NCBI GenBank assembly: GCA_013287375.1 | Contig: JABDDX010000015.1 | Coordinates: 1 to 41,069 of the forward strand | DNA from: Bacteroidota bacterium | Lineage (GTDB): Bacteria; Bacteroidota; Bacteroidia; Sphingobacteriales; Sphingobacteriaceae | Direction of reading: 5' to 3' | DNA length: 41,069 nt | Shown: in pieces, positions 31,677 to 37,948 of the stretch | Position numbering within the stretch: position 1 is the stretch's first letter | Layout: every line of letters starts with the position of its first letter | Program-made: the position numbers and the translations under genes | The notes under the pieces: model-generated | Told to the model about the DNA's origin: nothing | What the model saw: the letters and a program-made list of their open reading frames with translations, nothing else | The model's database searches: none

Positions 31677-32240
31677 TTAATTAAGCGCTGGGTTTTCGGG
31701 AAAGTTGGCAATGTGCGCGTATCGCGTGCCGAGGCTGATCACTACATCGCGCCATAGGGTATTTTCATCATGGGTAAAAATGGTGTCCAGGCTGAATTTA
31801 TCTGATACGATCCAAACGTTTTCGCGCAGCTCGGTATCTAACTGGCCAATCGTCCAGCCGGAATACCCGGTGAAAAATTTGATCTCGCTTTCTTGCAGTT
31901 GATATTGCGATATCAGGTCTTTCACCACTTCAAAATCACCGCCCCAAAATACCCCATCCCAAATTTCTATACCGTTAGGGATCAGGTCCGGGCGGCTATG
32001 GATAAAGTGCAGGGTATTCTTTCCTACAGGGCCGCCAACGTAAACCGGCATTTCCGAATAAGAGGTATCCGGTAAAATATCACCCAATAAATATTCGCTC
32101 TGGTGGTTCAATACAAAGCCTACCGCTCCTGATTCGGAGTATTCTGTGAGGATAATAACAGAGCGCTTAAAATTAGGGTCCATCATAAATGGCTCTGATA
32201 TTAATAAATGCCCAACCGCGGCTGATATTGAACTAAGCAT
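31677..32240 (-). CDS. YqgE/AlgH family protein
   Basis: A 187-residue cytosolic protein from the ATG at 32240. A start 27 bases upstream would add SHYNYTN-type residues without family support. Family marks: SAAVGHLLISEPFMMDPNF, RSVIILTEYSESGAVGFVLN, VYVGGPVGKNTLHFIHS, EIKFFTGYSGWTIGQLDTEL and WRDVVISLG. The molecular function of the family is not known, despite the historical link of AlgH to alginate regulation. It is divergent from pdxH. Confidence 0.93.
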   Translation of the reverse strand: MLSSISAAVGHLLISEPFMMDPNFKRSVIILTEYSESGAVGFVLNHQSEYLLGDILPDTSYSEMPVYVGGPVGKNTLHFIHSRPDLIPNGIEIWDGVFWGGDFEVVKDLISQYQLQESEIKFFTGYSGWTIGQLDTELRENVWIVSDKFSLDTIFTHDENTLWRDVVISLGTRYAHIANFPENPALN

Positions 32241-32335
32241 ATTTGTATAATTATAATGTGACAACAATCATCGTAAAAATAAGTTCATTTACCAAAAAAT
32301 GAAACATATAACATATATACGGTTCATTTAATTAG

Positions 32336-32343
32336 TAAGTTTG
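32336..32343 (+). promoter_or_regulatory. Possible minus-7 box (TAAGTTTG) very close to the pdxH start
   Basis: TAAGTTTG fits TAnnTTTG exactly and ends 5 bases before the pdxH ATG at 32349. If used, the transcript would start at or next to the ATG and be leaderless or nearly so. No clear upstream TTTG box was found. Confidence 0.35.
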
Positions 32344-32348
32344 CATTA

Positions 32349-32999
32349 ATGGACCAAAACGAGTTACAAAACATGAGGCTGGACTACAGTGCCGCCTCAT
32401 TATCAGAAGATACAACCAAAGGCGACCCGATTAAACAATTTGAAAAATGGTTTAACGAAGCCGTGGAAGCACAGGAACATGAGCCCAACGCTATGACGCT
32501 GGCAACAGCGACTTATGATGGCCGCCCATCAGCCAGGATAGTATTATTAAAAGGATTTGATCCATCGGGATTTGTGTTTTATACCAACTATTTAAGCCGT
32601 AAGGGAAAAGAGATCACCAAAAACCCATTGGGCGCATTGACTTTCTTCTGGGGATCGTTGGAAAGACAAGTCCGTATTGAAGGCACTATTGAGAAGTTAA
32701 GCAAAGAAGATTCTGAGAAATATTTTAAACTTCGCCCGCGTAATAGCCAGTTAGGAGCTGTTGCTTCACCGCAAAGTCAGGAGATACCAAGTCGTGATGT
32801 TGTGGAAAAGAAATGGGAAGAACTGGTTGAAGAATACGGCGAGGATAAAGAGATCCCAAAACCATCTTTTTGGGGTGGATATGTGTTAAAACCACGTTAT
32901 GTTGAGTTTTGGCAAGGCCGCAGCAGCCGCCTGCACGATCGCATCGTTTACAAAAAGATCGATAACAAAAACTGGAAAAAAGTTCGTTTGGCACCATGA
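32349..32999 (+). CDS. pdxH: Pyridoxamine/pyridoxine 5'-phosphate oxidase
   Basis: A 216-residue FMN-dependent oxidase that makes pyridoxal 5'-phosphate. Family motifs: [79 protein letters not shown] and the C-terminal [15 protein letters not shown] with a terminal Arg-Leu-Ala-Pro. Length is normal. Its stop overlaps the nuoC start by 4 bases (ATGA at 32996-32999), so the two are translationally coupled, although the products are not in one pathway. Confidence 0.97.
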   Translation: MDQNELQNMRLDYSAASLSEDTTKGDPIKQFEKWFNEAVEAQEHEPNAMTLATATYDGRPSARIVLLKGFDPSGFVFYTNYLSRKGKEITKNPLGALTFFWGSLERQVRIEGTIEKLSKEDSEKYFKLRPRNSQLGAVASPQSQEIPSRDVVEKKWEELVEEYGEDKEIPKPSFWGGYVLKPRYVEFWQGRSSRLHDRIVYKKIDNKNWKKVRLAP

Positions 33000-33493
33000 G
33001 TTTTGAGGGTATTAAAGCATTATTGGCCGCTAAGTTTGGCGCTGACGTAATAGTCGGCGAAGAAACCGGCGGCTTACAATCTGCATTGCTTATTGATGCG
33101 GACCGTATTACTGATGTTTGCCTTGAGCTACGCAATAACCCCGATACTTATTTTGATTTTTTAAGCTCATTATCGGGTGTTGATTATGGCGTAGAGGTCG
33201 GCAAATTTGGTGTGGTTTATCATTTGGCATCCATCCCCTACAAAACACAATTGACTTTAAAGATCAGCAAAGAAAACAGCCGGGATTTAGCTGATTTACC
33301 TTCGTTTCCTAGCATTTATTCAGTTTATCGTTCGGCAGATTGGCATGAGCGTGAGGCTTATGATATGCTGGGGATATTTTTTGAGGGTCATCCCGATTTA
33401 AGGCGCATCTTAATGCCGGATGATTGGGAAGGGTTTCCGTTGAGGAAAGACTATAAAAATGCGGAGTATTATAAGGGGATAAAGATAGATTGA
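32996..33493 (+). CDS. nuoC: NADH-quinone oxidoreductase subunit C
   Basis: A 165-residue subunit of the peripheral arm of respiratory complex I. Landmarks are [57 protein letters not shown] and [20 protein letters not shown] with [13 protein letters not shown], the classical 30-kDa subunit signature. It overlaps pdxH by 4 bases and is followed by nuoD after 124 bp, most of which is a GTCATTCTGAG palindrome. NuoB and NuoA, which normally precede it, are not upstream. Confidence 0.97.
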   Translation: MSFEGIKALLAAKFGADVIVGEETGGLQSALLIDADRITDVCLELRNNPDTYFDFLSSLSGVDYGVEVGKFGVVYHLASIPYKTQLTLKISKENSRDLADLPSFPSIYSVYRSADWHEREAYDMLGIFFEGHPDLRRILMPDDWEGFPLRKDYKNAEYYKGIKID

Positions 33494-33504
33494 TTAAAAC
33501 CATT

Positions 33505-33588
33505 GTCATTCTGAGCGGAGCGAAGAATCTATCCGTTATATATGGCGCAGATGCCTATCGATAGATTCTTCGCTCCACTCAGAATGAC
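33505..33588. repeat. GTCATTCTGAG palindrome, copy 4, inside the nuoC-nuoD gap
   Basis: GTCATTCTGAGCGGAGCGAA with GAATCTATC is mirrored by GATAGATTCTTCGCTCC and ACTCAGAATGAC. The inner bases (ATCTATCCG... and CGATAGAT) also pair in a compensating way compared with the GAATCTTCT of other copies. It sits between two genes that should be co-expressed. Confidence 0.8.
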
Positions 33589-33617
33589 AAAAAGAAAAGA
33601 AGAAAAGAAAATAAACA

Positions 33618-34799
33618 TTGAACGAAGCATTACAACGATATACTAAAAAAATAGCCAACGCTGCTGTTGAGGATATGGTGCTGAATATGGGGCCGCAGCA
33701 TCCGTCGACGCATGGGGTTTTGCGGTTGGAGTTGATTACTGATGGCGAGATTGTTAAAGAGGTTATCCCCCACCTTGGTTATTTGCACCGGTGTTTTGAA
33801 AAGCATGCTGAATCGCTGACCTATCAGCAGACTATCCCGTTCACCGACCGGATGGATTACCTGGCATCCATGAATAACAGCCACGCCTTTGTAATGGGTG
33901 TGGAACGTATGATGGGGATTGATAAAGACATTCCAAAACGTATTGAATATATCCGTGTACTGGTTTGCGAATTGAACCGCATTGCATCGCACCTGATAGC
34001 TATTGGCACTTATGGCATTGATATTGGCGCTTTTACACCTTTCTTGTGGTGTTTTAGAGACCGTGAGCATATTATGGGCATGTTAGAGTGGGCATCGGGC
34101 TCGCGCATGTTGTACAACTATATTTGGGTTGGCGGTTTGTTTTACGACCTACCGGTTGGCTTTGAAGAACGCTGCCGCGAGTTTGTGGACTACTTTAAGC
34201 CCAAAATGGTTGAGTTGAACGAACTTTTAACCGATAACCAGGTATTTATTAGTCGCACCGCCAATGTGGGCGTGTTGCCGCTGGATGTGGCTATAAACTA
34301 TGGCTGTTCGGGCCCTATGCTGCGTGGATCAGGATTGAAATGGGACTTGCGCCGGATTGATGGTTATTCTGTTTATCCTGAACTGGAATTTGATATACCG
34401 GTAGGTACAGGCCTGATGGGATCTGTTGGCGATTGCTGGGACAGATACAAGGTGCGGATTGATGAGATAGAACAATCGTTAAAAATGGTTGAGCAATGCC
34501 TTGATCGTTTACAAAAAGAATTAAAACGTACACCGGAGTTTGATCCGCGTGCTAAAATGCCGCGTAAGATAATACCCAAAGCACAGGATTATTATGTGCG
34601 TTGCGAAGGCGCTAAAGGCGAATTAGGTTTTTATTTTATGTGTGATGGAAAATCAGAGATTCCTACCCGTGTAAAATCGCGAGGACCGAGTTTTAGTAAT
34701 TTATCGGTATTACCCGAAATATCTAAAGGCGTTATGATTGCCGATCTGATAGCTATTGTAGGCTCCATCGATTTTGTGCTCGGCGAAGTAGACAGATAA
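33618..34799 (+). CDS. nuoD: NADH-quinone oxidoreductase subunit D
   Basis: A 393-residue, 49-kDa subunit that with NuoB forms part of the quinone site of complex I. It starts at TTG 33618; an in-frame stop lies 6 bases upstream, and the next ATG (codon 20) would remove conserved sequence. Motifs: [17 protein letters not shown] with the conserved His residues, [57 protein letters not shown], and the C-terminal [20 protein letters not shown] ending [13 protein letters not shown] terminator follows, so NuoE and later subunits are not co-transcribed with it here. Confidence 0.97.
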   Translation: MNEALQRYTKKIANAAVEDMVLNMGPQHPSTHGVLRLELITDGEIVKEVIPHLGYLHRCFEKHAESLTYQQTIPFTDRMDYLASMNNSHAFVMGVERMMGIDKDIPKRIEYIRVLVCELNRIASHLIAIGTYGIDIGAFTPFLWCFRDREHIMGMLEWASGSRMLYNYIWVGGLFYDLPVGFEERCREFVDYFKPKMVELNELLTDNQVFISRTANVGVLPLDVAINYGCSGPMLRGSGLKWDLRRIDGYSVYPELEFDIPVGTGLMGSVGDCWDRYKVRIDEIEQSLKMVEQCLDRLQKELKRTPEFDPRAKMPRKIIPKAQDYYVRCEGAKGELGFYFMCDGKSEIPTRVKSRGPSFSNLSVLPEISKGVMIADLIAIVGSIDFVLGEVDR

Positions 34800-34815
34800 A
34801 GATAATTACCCCAAC

Positions 34816-34847
34816 AAAAAAAGGCCTCCAATTGGAAGCCTTTCTCA
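34816..34847. terminator. Bidirectional terminator between nuoD and the protease gene
   Basis: Stem AAAGGCCTCC (34820-34829), loop AATT, stem GGAAGCCTTT (34834-34843), with one mismatch. An A run on the left (T run on the minus strand) and T-rich bases on the right allow use from both sides by the convergent genes. Confidence 0.75.
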
Positions 34848-34874
34848 TTTATATATATTGTTAATTTAAAGGGC

Positions 34875-35966
34875 TTATTGATAAACCTTAACGATGAACA
34901 CATAGTTGTTCAGCTTTTTAACTTGCTGAACTCTTGTTAATCCCGCCAAAGTATTTTTAGTATTCAGGTTGATCTTTCTGGTTAATGAATCGGATGGAAT
35001 ATTGTGGATCGCACTCAACAAATAGCTTGATTTTACAGCGAAATGAACGCCTTCCAGCTGAGTTTGTTTGCCCTGTATAATACCTACAACGTTTCCTCTG
35101 CTATCCATTAGCGGGCTGCCACTGTTACCAGGATTAATCGCGATAGAGATCTGATAATCCAAACTGTCGCCATTTAAACCAACAGCCGATGTTACCCTGC
35201 CTTCATCAAAATGGGGTGCATCCTGCGGATAACCATAGGTGTAAACGCTTTCAGCCAAATCGCTTTCAGCTTTTTTAATGGTATAAGGGATAGTACCTAA
35301 ATTCCTGAACGAAGTATCAACAATCTTTAAGATAGCAATATCATTTTGAGGCTCGGTATATAAAACTTTCGCTTTAAATGATTTTCCGGCAGCATTTTGT
35401 ACATAAACAGAATCAGCGCCATTAATTACATGATAATTAGTAGCTATTAATCCGTTTGAGGTAATGGCAAAACCGGTACCTCTAAACCTTTCGGTATTCA
35501 CAGACCTTTCGGCCCTGCCGTTTTGTGTAAGCTTTTGGTTTATTTTATCTGTTTTATTCTTAAGGTTACCCACCTCTTGACGTAACTGGATGTATTGCGA
35601 ATCCTGGCTGGTCATTTTGCCGGTTAAGAACATTACACTCAAAATAGCAAATATGGCAATCGAGGCCGCTACCGATATTTTCGAATGGTGATTTCGCCAC
35701 AACTGTACCACCCATGATGGATGAACCATCAGCTCATCAGCCAGGGTATGCACATCAATTTCATCATGAATAGCATTCAAGCGGTTTTCTAATGCCAGGC
35801 GATCGCTGTATTGCTTTAACAATTTGGTAAAATCCTGATGCTCGTTAACCTTTGTATCAATAGCGGTACTTTCCTTACGAAGCAATTCAAACTGTATTAG
35901 CTCTTCCGGGCTCATTTCGCCGTTCAGGTAACGTTCAATTTCTTCCTGTAGTTTATACTCGTTCAT
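34875..35966 (-). CDS. Membrane anti-sigma-like protein fused to a periplasmic trypsin-like serine protease
   Basis: A 363-residue protein with three parts. Residues 1-95 are cytoplasmic and begin LQEEIERYLNGEMSPEELIQ, the zinc-less anti-sigma N-terminal pattern common in Bacteroidota. Residues about 98-115 form one membrane helix (ISVAASIAIFAILSVMFL). A coiled-coil-like linker (about 122-148) leads to a DegP/HtrA-like S1C protease domain: GTGFAITSNGLIATNYHVIN with His179, EPQNDIAILKIVD with Asp209, and AINPGNSGSPLMDSRG with Ser282. The triad is complete. There is no PDZ domain; about 35 residues follow the protease. It lies 11 bp after an ECF sigma gene, which supports an anti-sigma role. 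The regulatory link is inference, while the domain order is visible. Confidence 0.88.
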   Translation of the reverse strand: MNEYKLQEEIERYLNGEMSPEELIQFELLRKESTAIDTKVNEHQDFTKLLKQYSDRLALENRLNAIHDEIDVHTLADELMVHPSWVVQLWRNHHSKISVAASIAIFAILSVMFLTGKMTSQDSQYIQLRQEVGNLKNKTDKINQKLTQNGRAERSVNTERFRGTGFAITSNGLIATNYHVINGADSVYVQNAAGKSFKAKVLYTEPQNDIAILKIVDTSFRNLGTIPYTIKKAESDLAESVYTYGYPQDAPHFDEGRVTSAVGLNGDSLDYQISIAINPGNSGSPLMDSRGNVVGIIQGKQTQLEGVHFAVKSSYLLSAIHNIPSDSLTRKINLNTKNTLAGLTRVQQVKKLNNYVFIVKVYQ

Positions 35967-35977
35967 TTCTTACCTCT

Positions 35978-36547
35978 TTATTTCTGCTGAAAAAACAACT
36001 TTTTCAGCCTTTGCAAACATTTATATTTCTGCGTTTTCGCATTATCAGCATTAGTATAACCAAACCTTTCGCATATATCCTGCATGCTGAGGTTGTGGAT
36101 ATAAAAATCCTCCATAATGGTTTTACAGGGTTCGCCTAATAATTGGAGTGCACTCTCCATTTTACTAAACTGTATATCCATGTCGTTCTGTTTTTCAACT
36201 TCGTCCTCAACATGCATATGTTCCTGAAAATCTCTTATATCACCTCCAAACCTGCTCATGTGGCTCAGCCTTTTAAGCCAAAGCCGCCTGCAGATTGAAT
36301 AAATAAAGGTTTTAAGCTTACTGCTCAGCTCAAAATCCCCGGCTTTAATTTTGTTATACAATATAATAACGGCCTCCTGGTAAATATCCTTGGCATCATC
36401 AGCGGTGCCGTTATTATTTATAATCAGTTGTAGCACCATCGGGAAGTAAGCCACATACATGCGCTTTAAAACACTTTCCGAGTTATTAAGTATACCTAAT
36501 ATAACTTCACTATCCGTTGGTATTGAATCTTTTAATTCTTTATTCAC
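35978..36547 (-). CDS. ECF sigma factor paired with the protease-type anti-sigma protein
   Basis: This 189-residue sigma-70-like factor has region 2 at about 15-95 (VLKRMYVAYFPMVLQLII, DDAKDIYQEAVIILYNKIKA) and region 4 near the C-terminus (LQLLGEPCKTIMEDFY, LSMQDICERFGYTNADN) with a helix-turn-helix. The start is a GTG at 36547; I see no better upstream or near-downstream ATG. A GGTTACC-N15-TATTAA motif lies directly upstream, the -10 ending 13 bases before the GTG, so the message would have a very short leader. The same motif precedes three lipoprotein genes, suggesting that the sigma factor controls itself and them. The protease/anti-sigma gene follows at 11 bp. Confidence 0.92.
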   Translation of the reverse strand: MNKELKDSIPTDSEVILGILNNSESVLKRMYVAYFPMVLQLIINNNGTADDAKDIYQEAVIILYNKIKAGDFELSSKLKTFIYSICRRLWLKRLSHMSRFGGDIRDFQEHMHVEDEVEKQNDMDIQFSKMESALQLLGEPCKTIMEDFYIHNLSMQDICERFGYTNADNAKTQKYKCLQRLKKLFFQQK

Positions 36548-36560
36548 CTGATATTACTAC

Positions 36561-36588
36561 TTAATACAATTTAATTGAAATGGTAACC
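36561..36588 (-). promoter_or_regulatory. GGTTACC-N15-TATTAA promoter of the ECF sigma gene
   Basis: On the minus strand: GGTTACC (36588-36582), 15 bases, TATTAA (36566-36561). The box positions and spacing match those in front of the three lipoprotein genes on the other strand. The motif has the layout of an ECF -35/-10 pair and suggests autoregulation. Confidence 0.75.
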
Positions 36589-36623
36589 CTGTTTTTCCAA
36601 AAAAAACTAATTTATTAAAATAA

Positions 36624-36651
36624 GGTTACCTTTTTGAAAAACGGGCATTAA
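36624..36651 (+). promoter_or_regulatory. GGTTACC-N15-CATTAA promoter of lipoprotein gene 1
   Basis: GGTTACC (36624-36630), 15 bases, CATTAA (36646-36651), then 29 bases to the ATG. It is oriented away from the sigma-gene copy 35 bases to the left; together they make the GGTAACC...GGTTACC inverted pair. Confidence 0.75.
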
Positions 36652-36680
36652 ATGCAAAGTAACACTTAAAAACAAACATC

Positions 36681-36878
36681 ATGAAAAACATTCTTAAAAC
36701 AACATTAGTAGCTGTAGCAGTATTAACATTTGCTGCTTGTGGTTCAAAAAAAGCAACTTCAGGTGTTGACTCAACTACTGTAAAAGTTGATTCAACTTCA
36801 AAAACAACTGTTGACAGCACTAAAAAAGACACTGTAAAAGTTGATACCACTAAAAAGGACACAACTAAAAAAATGTAA
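36681..36878 (+). CDS. Small lipoprotein 1 with Asp-Ser/Thr-Lys repeats
   Basis: A 65-residue precursor beginning MKNILKTTLVAVAVLTFAAC with lipidation at Cys20; the mature part is 46 residues. It consists of repeats such as VDSTTVKVDSTSK, TTVDSTKKDTVKVDTTKKDT, ends KKM, and is of low complexity and positively charged overall. The residues after Cys (GSKK) lack the acidic surface-export signal known in Bacteroidota, so it probably faces the periplasm. It is one of three paralogues in a row, each with the same promoter motif and its own 3' hairpin. Function unknown. Confidence 0.85.
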   Translation: MKNILKTTLVAVAVLTFAACGSKKATSGVDSTTVKVDSTSKTTVDSTKKDTVKVDTTKKDTTKKM

Positions 36879-36884
36879 TTATTT

Positions 36885-36920
36885 AATCGGGCGGAGTAAT
36901 GCAAATCATTCTGCCCGATT
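36885..36920 (+). terminator. Hairpin after lipoprotein gene 1
   Basis: AATCGGGCGGA (36885-36895) pairs with TCTGCCCGATT (36910-36920) with one G-T pair and a 14-base loop. The T-rich tail is weak. It lies 7 bases after the stop codon. Confidence 0.65.
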
Positions 36921-36960
36921 GCTCATTTAGCTGTATTTCAGATATTTATTTAGGCCGATG

Positions 36961-36988
36961 GGTTACTTTTTACAAATTATTGTATTAA
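36961..36988 (+). promoter_or_regulatory. GGTTACT-N15-TATTAA promoter of lipoprotein gene 2
   Basis: GGTTACT (36961-36967), 15 bases, TATTAA (36983-36988), then 27 bases to the ATG at 37016. It differs from the other three only in the last base of the upstream box. Confidence 0.75.
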
Positions 36989-37015
36989 ACATTATAAATC
37001 TATAAAAACATAACC

Positions 37016-37240
37016 ATGAAAAACTCATTTAAAATCGCGGCATTAGTGCTAGTAGTTTCAATTTCAGTAGCTGCTTGTAACGGAGGCAAAAAAAGCGGTT
37101 CAGGCGACAGTACTCAGGTAGACTCAACAAAAATTGTTAAGGATACCCTTAAAAACGATACTACCATTAAAAATGATAGTACGCATAAAGACACTACCAT
37201 TAAAACTGTTACTAAAACAACAGAAACTAAAAAGAAATAA
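37016..37240 (+). CDS. Small lipoprotein 2 with Asp-Ser/Thr-Lys repeats
   Basis: A 74-residue precursor beginning MKNSFKIAALVLVVSISVAA with lipidation at Cys21. The mature 54 residues start CNGGKKSG and contain GDSTQVDSTKIVKDTLKNDT and TIKNDSTHKDTTIKTVTKTT, ending ETKKK. The signal is similar to those of neighbours 1 and 3, and the repeat core NDST/KDTT is of the same type. No known domain. It has its own promoter motif. Confidence 0.85.
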   Translation: MKNSFKIAALVLVVSISVAACNGGKKSGSGDSTQVDSTKIVKDTLKNDTTIKNDSTHKDTTIKTVTKTTETKKK

Positions 37241-37273
37241 TAACACCCTGATTATTAGTTTTTTTATAATTTA

Positions 37274-37318
37274 AAAAGGTAATCCGTGATTTTTTTTCAA
37301 AAACATGGGTTACCTTTT
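37274..37318 (+). terminator. Hairpin after lipoprotein gene 2 that overlaps the next promoter
   Basis: AAAAGGTAATCCGTG (37274-37288) pairs with CATGGGTTACCTTTT (37304-37318) through 15 positions, two of them G-T wobbles, followed by more T. The right arm contains the GGTTACC box used for gene 3, so terminator and promoter share bases. Confidence 0.65.
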
Positions 37319-37335
37319 GTCATTTTAGGTATTAA
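37308..37335 (+). promoter_or_regulatory. GGTTACC-N15-TATTAA promoter of lipoprotein gene 3
   Basis: GGTTACC (37308-37314), 15 bases, TATTAA (37330-37335), then 34 bases to the ATG at 37370. It is the same motif and spacing as at the sigma gene and the other two lipoprotein genes. Confidence 0.75.
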
Positions 37336-37369
37336 TCAGCAAAACTATTAATCACTTAAAAAAATTAAC

Positions 37370-37597
37370 ATGAAAAATTCAATCAAAGTTAGCGTATTAG
37401 CTTTAGCTATCGCTTGTTCTTTCGCAGCTTGCAAAAGCAAATCTTCTTCAGCTTCAGCTGATTCTACTAAAATGGCTGATTCAGCTAAAGCAGCAGATTC
37501 AACTAAAATGGCTGATTCATCTAAAATGAAAGCTGACACTGGTAAAATGAAAGCTGATTCAGCTAAAATGACTAAAGACACAACTGCTAAGAAATAA
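37370..37597 (+). CDS. Small lipoprotein 3 with ADSxKM repeats
   Basis: A 75-residue precursor beginning MKNSIKVSVLALAIACSFAA with lipidation at Cys21. The mature 55 residues carry six copies of a six- to seven-residue unit of the type ADSTKM, ADSAKA, ADSSKMK, ADTGKMK, ending TAKK. The unit is more regular and Ala/Met-rich than in genes 1 and 2 and could form an amphipathic helix. The length and terminal lysines recall Braun-type lipoproteins, but there is no sequence match that I can show. A strong terminator follows. Confidence 0.85.
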   Translation: MKNSIKVSVLALAIACSFAACKSKSSSASADSTKMADSAKAADSTKMADSSKMKADTGKMKADSAKMTKDTTAKK

Positions 37598-37614
37598 TTT
37601 TTTCTTTAGTACAC

Positions 37615-37642
37615 AAAAAAGCCCTGCGAGCAGGGCTTTTTT
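37615..37642. terminator. Strong bidirectional terminator after lipoprotein gene 3
   Basis: AAAAAAGCCCTG (37615-37626), loop CGAG, CAGGGCTTTTTT (37631-37642): a perfect 12-bp stem with A and T runs on both sides. It serves lipoprotein gene 3 and the convergent tiny lipoprotein gene. Confidence 0.9.
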
Positions 37643-37685
37643 GGTTTTAGTACTTTTTTGAAAATATAATTGTAACGGCAATATT

Positions 37686-37853
37686 TTATGATTTGCCCCT
37701 GAACAGCGAGATTATCCAGATAATAATCGCGATAACAATAACCACCGCAAGAATACCCACTATAGCCCCTGCCTTAAAAATACCGCCAATAATGGCGCAA
37801 CTGCTCATGCTCATTATAACCATAGCAATCAATAACAAGTTTAATTTTCTCAT
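37686..37853 (-). CDS. Tiny membrane lipoprotein, 55 residues
   Basis: Starts at the ATG at 37853 and ends TAA at 37686. The sequence begins MRKLNLLLIAMVIMSMSSCA with a lipobox MSSC (Cys19), then IIGGIFKAGAIVGILAVVIV and a second hydrophobic stretch IAIIIWIISLF, ending RGKS. It therefore has a lipid anchor or first helix plus a membrane helix. Similar short proteins are, as I recall, common in Sphingobacteriaceae, with no known function. It lies between the lipoprotein regulon and the ABC ATPase. A TATTAA box is upstream on its strand, but no GGTTACC at the right distance. Confidence 0.75.
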   Translation of the reverse strand: MRKLNLLLIAMVIMSMSSCAIIGGIFKAGAIVGILAVVIVIAIIIWIISLFRGKS

Positions 37854-37948
37854 GATAAAAAGTTTATGTGATTGAATTTCATAAATTAATACAATAACTA
37901 TACCCGTTTATAAAACAGATAAGTATTTTTACCGCCTACTTATCTGTC

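Noticed and set aside
33630..34070. 146-codon open frame opposite nuoD
   Set aside because: Antisense to a strongly conserved complex I subunit.
36626..36904. 92-codon frame antisense to lipoprotein gene 1
   Set aside because: The apparent Val/Ser/Thr-rich protein is the mirror of the repeat codons; the plus-strand frame has a signal peptide, lipobox and promoter.
37854..37948. Fifth copy of the sigma motif in front of the tiny lipoprotein
   Set aside because: A TATTAA box is present on the minus strand but the sequence 15 bases upstream is not GGTTACY.
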